Positions 3,897 through 6,193 of a stretch of 6,193 nt of DNA are shown one piece after another (positions within the stretch are counted from its first letter, which is position 1; every line of letters starts with the position of its first letter). The DNA is from Alphaproteobacteria bacterium (GTDB lineage Bacteria; Pseudomonadota; Alphaproteobacteria; CAISOG01), in the NCBI GenBank assembly GCA_018883285.1, contig VEQJ01000074.1:1-6193 (forward strand), given 5' to 3'. The notes under the pieces are model-generated. The model saw only the letters and a list, made by a program, of their open reading frames with translations. It ran no database searches and was not told the DNA's origin. The translations under genes were made by a program, and so were the position numbers.

Positions 3897-6193
3897 TGCC
3901 AATCTTACCGTTCCCCAGTTTTCATCAGCCGTTGTGGCTGCTGCCCCTACTGCTGCTGCCACTGCTGTGGTGGTGGTTGCGCCAGCGCGATCGCCAGCCG
4001 CTGACGGTGGCATTTCCCGCAACCCGCCTGCTGCTGAACTTTGTTAATCTGGTGCCACGGGCGCGCCCCCCAATTTGGCGGCGGGTGTTGCAGCTGTTGC
4101 TGTTGGCCAGCCTGATGGTGGCGCTGGCACAGCCCTATTGGCCATCGCGCCGTCCACCAATCGCCAATCAACCCACCCTGCTGGTTATCGACAACGGCTG
4201 GTTGGCTGGCCAGCATTGGGGATCCCTGCAACAGGCGGCTATCACCCTGTTGGATCAATTGCCCGCCGATCAGCCCGTTTATGTGATCAGCACCACCAGC
4301 CTGGCCGCCCCCCTGCCGCCGTTGGGGCAACCGCCCATCGCGGTTGAAGAGGCCAAGGCGATGATAGGCCGTTGGCAACCCAACAGTTGGCCAATCGATC
4401 CTGGCTTTGCCGAGCATCTTAAGGCGCAGCCCTGGTGGTATCAGTTGGGGCAAGTATGGTGGCTGACTGGTTCGATGCAGGATCAGGCCAGCAAAAATGT
4501 CATGGGAAATTTGGAGGCGTCCTTGCCGATGGGGGGGCGCCTTCGCCCCCTGTTGGTGGGCAGGCAACAAGCGGTGTTGACAGGCCTGACCCCGCTGACC
4601 CCGCTGAACTCGCTGAACTCGCTGACCGTGCCAACCGATACGGCGCTACCGGCCAATGCCGTTAAGCCTGAGGGGTGGTTGGTTCAGTTGAACAGCAGCG
4701 GCGGTAGCCAGCGGCAGGAGCTGCAACTGGTGGATGAGGATGGCCAGCTGTTGGCGCAGCAGCAGGTGACGTTGGTGGGCGGCGCGCAAACCATTCCGCT
4801 GTTGGCACCGACCCCGCAGCTGGCAAAGGCTAGCCAGCTTCGATTGGTTGGCCAACGGCACCCAGGTGCGGTTTGGCTGTTGCCCGTGGGGGCTGGCCAT
4901 GCTGGCGTTGGTTTGATTGGTGAGGCGGCCAGCCTGCAAAGTCGACCACCGCTTAGCCAGGCCGCCCATTATTTGACCCAGGCGTTGCAGCCGTCCCCGC
5001 CCGTGATGGCCGACGTGACCGCCCTGCTGGCTGAGGGGGGCGGCAATCCTATCCCCGCGATGATGCTGTGGCCAGAGGATCAGATGTTGAACGCTGAGGA
5101 ACGTGCCGCTCTGACCGCCTGGGTAAGTCGCGGCGGCGTGCTGCTAAGGCTTGGGGTGTCGGGCGATGCCCCCGATGGGGCGGTGATGGTGGGGGATGAT
5201 ATGGGGCAAGGGAATAGGGCGAGCGGGGTGATTCGCGATGCCCTGTTGCCAGGCCGATTGTTGGCGGAGCCGCGCCGCTTTGGCGGGCTGTTGTCGCCCC
5301 AAGTGCAACAACGGGTGCGGGCGGCGGCCAATACCCCTGTTGCCGATTTGCCAGAGGTTGAGCTGGCGATTCAGCAAGCCTGGCTAAGTCTGCCAGATGT
5401 AGAGCAAGCCAGCGAAACGTGGCTAAGCCTGCCCGATGGCAGCCCGCTGCTTAGCGCCCGCCCGTTGGGGCAGGGGTGGTTGCTGTTGTTGCATGTGCCC
5501 GCCACCCCCAATTGGTCGGATTTGCCGATGAGTGCGCTGTTCCCCCAACTGTTGCAACGCTTAGCCATGTTTGCTGGCCAGCAACCCGCCGTGCGGGGAA
5601 TGGCGGCGATGCCCGCCCACGGCCAATCTTTGGCGGGCGAAAAGAATGCGGCGGCGGGTGTTGATTTGGCGGCAAATTTGGTGGCAGAAAAAGCAGCCAG
5701 TCCAGCCACGGTAAAAGTTCCAGAAAAAACGGCTGGCCTGATGGCGTGGAGGCAGCTGGACGGCTATGGCCGCCTGGTTCCCGCCCAGTCCCATAGCCAA
5801 GCGTTGCCGCTGGATAAGCCCACGGCGGTGACCTATGACCATCCGCCTGGCTATTACGGCATGGCGGGATCCGCCCGCCCGCTGAATCCTGATTGGCAGG
5901 CGGCAGGGTTGCAAATTTTGGATGGCGAGCCCTGGCAAAACTTGGCCGAAACCAACCTGACCAAGCCATGCCTGTTGCTGGCTTTAGCTCTGTTGACCCT
6001 TTTGGGGCTGTGCGATGCTGTTGGTCGGCGTCCGCGCTTGTATTCCAGCCCTCCCTCCCCACCTTCCGCCTCACCTTCATCCCAATCTCCCGCCCAACCG
6101 ATGCCAGCCTTATCCCCCCCCAAGTCCTGGCGGGGTTGGTTTGGCAAAAGGCTGGCGCTGTTGGTGGTTATGATGGTGCCCGCCCTGATGGCC
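3896..6193 (+). CDS. DUF4159-family membrane protein with BatA-like N-terminus, C-terminus cut by window edge
   Basis: A large inner-membrane protein, open from ATG 3896 to the right edge (766 residues); full-length relatives have roughly 900 or more. Transmembrane segments lie at about 12-28 (LWLLPLLLLPLLWWW) and 64-79 (ending LMVALAQPYWP), as in the BatA/aerotolerance N-terminal domain. A vWA-like region starts at LLVIDNGW (95-102), without DxSxS. A glutamine-amidotransferase-like middle part is suggested by AMMLWPEDQMLNAEERAAL and AWVSRGGVLLRLG (388-420) and HVPATPNWSDLPMSALFP (533-550). LDGYGRL (621-627) and HPPGYYG (649-655) match conserved points of alphaproteobacterial DUF4159 proteins. 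A third helix spans about 691-706, then a Pro/Ser-rich linker (715-742) and the start of a fourth helix (753-766). The DUF4159 domain proper would begin just past the window. The gene overlaps the DUF58 stop by one base (TGATG). Low-complexity inserts occur at 231-243 and about 580-614. Function is unknown; probably the membrane partner of the MoxR/DUF58 pair. Confidence 0.9.
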   Translation, partial: MPILPFPSFHQPLWLLPLLLLPLLWWWLRQRDRQPLTVAFPATRLLLNFVNLVPRARPPIWRRVLQLLLLASLMVALAQPYWPSRRPPIANQPTLLVIDNGWLAGQHWGSLQQAAITLLDQLPADQPVYVISTTSLAAPLPPLGQPPIAVEEAKAMIGRWQPNSWPIDPGFAEHLKAQPWWYQLGQVWWLTGSMQDQASKNVMGNLEASLPMGGRLRPLLVGRQQAVLTGLTPLTPLNSLNSLTVPTDTALPANAVKPEGWLVQLNSSGGSQRQELQLVDEDGQLLAQQQVTLVGGAQTIPLLAPTPQLAKASQLRLVGQRHPGAVWLLPVGAGHAGVGLIGEAASLQSRPPLSQAAHYLTQALQPSPPVMADVTALLAEGGGNPIPAMMLWPEDQMLNAEERAALTAWVSRGGVLLRLGVSGDAPDGAVMVGDDMGQGNRASGVIRDALLPGRLLAEPRRFGGLLSPQVQQRVRAAANTPVADLPEVELAIQQAWLSLPDVEQASETWLSLPDGSPLLSARPLGQGWLLLLHVPATPNWSDLPMSALFPQLLQRLAMFAGQQPAVRGMAAMPAHGQSLAGEKNAAAGVDLAANLVAEKAASPATVKVPEKTAGLMAWRQLDGYGRLVPAQSHSQALPLDKPTAVTYDHPPGYYGMAGSARPLNPDWQAAGLQILDGEPWQNLAETNLTKPCLLLALALLTLLGLCDAVGRRPRLYSSPPSPPSASPSSQSPAQPMPALSPPKSWRGWFGKRLALLVVMMVPALMA
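4586..4624 (+). repeat. In-frame tandem 9-bp repeat in the DUF4159 gene
   Basis: Two copies of CTGACCCCG are followed by two copies of CTGAACTCG and a final CTG, encoding LTPLTPLNSLNSL (residues 231-243). The two unit types differ by two bases, suggesting serial duplication. The repeat number is likely to vary between strains without shifting the frame. Confidence 0.8.

Noticed and set aside
4847..4856. GTTGGCCAAC palindrome inside the DUF4159 gene
   Set aside because: Lies in coding sequence (Val-Gly-Gln) and is explained by the general abundance of TGGCCA.
5451..6080. Minus-strand open frame of 209 codons inside the DUF4159 gene
   Set aside because: Antisense to a continuous sense frame with conserved motifs (LDGYGRL, HPPGYYG); no recognisable domain.

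Overview
The window looks like ordinary chromosomal sequence from an alphaproteobacterium. It is GC-rich (roughly 60% by eye), almost wholly coding, and its gene order (CCA-adding enzyme, DUF6111 protein, then MoxR ATPase, DUF58 protein, DUF4159 protein) is one I know from many alphaproteobacterial genomes. The genus cannot be told from this sequence.

Left part, minus strand (1-1553): a small two-helix membrane protein of the DUF6111 type is followed closely by a class II CCA tRNA nucleotidyltransferase. The latter runs off the left edge after 426 residues and probably lacks only its last few dozen. The two are tightly spaced and probably co-transcribed leftward.

Middle (1554-1683): a 130-bp divergent intergenic region. 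It holds a perfect 16-bp palindrome and a 9-bp direct repeat spaced 60 bp apart. It must carry the promoters for both directions, but no convincing sigma-70 boxes are visible.

Right part, plus strand (1684-6193): three genes with overlapping junctions encode a MoxR-family AAA+ ATPase, a DUF58 (vWA-like) protein and a large membrane protein with a BatA-like N-terminus. The last belongs to the DUF4159 family and is cut by the right edge just before the DUF4159 domain itself. By analogy with MoxR/vWA systems, the ATPase would work with the DUF58 protein on a target at the membrane, and the DUF4159 protein would be the membrane-anchored partner. The exact role of this three-gene set is, to my knowledge, not established.

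The gene content is not novel. The unusual points are local: low-complexity or repeat-built inserts in the CCA enzyme, the DUF58 protein and the DUF4159 protein; an apparently lost metal site and a long basic N-terminal extension in the DUF58 protein; the intergenic palindrome and repeat; and an excess of the hexamer TGGCCA. No RNA gene, mobile element, CRISPR array or clear terminator was found.
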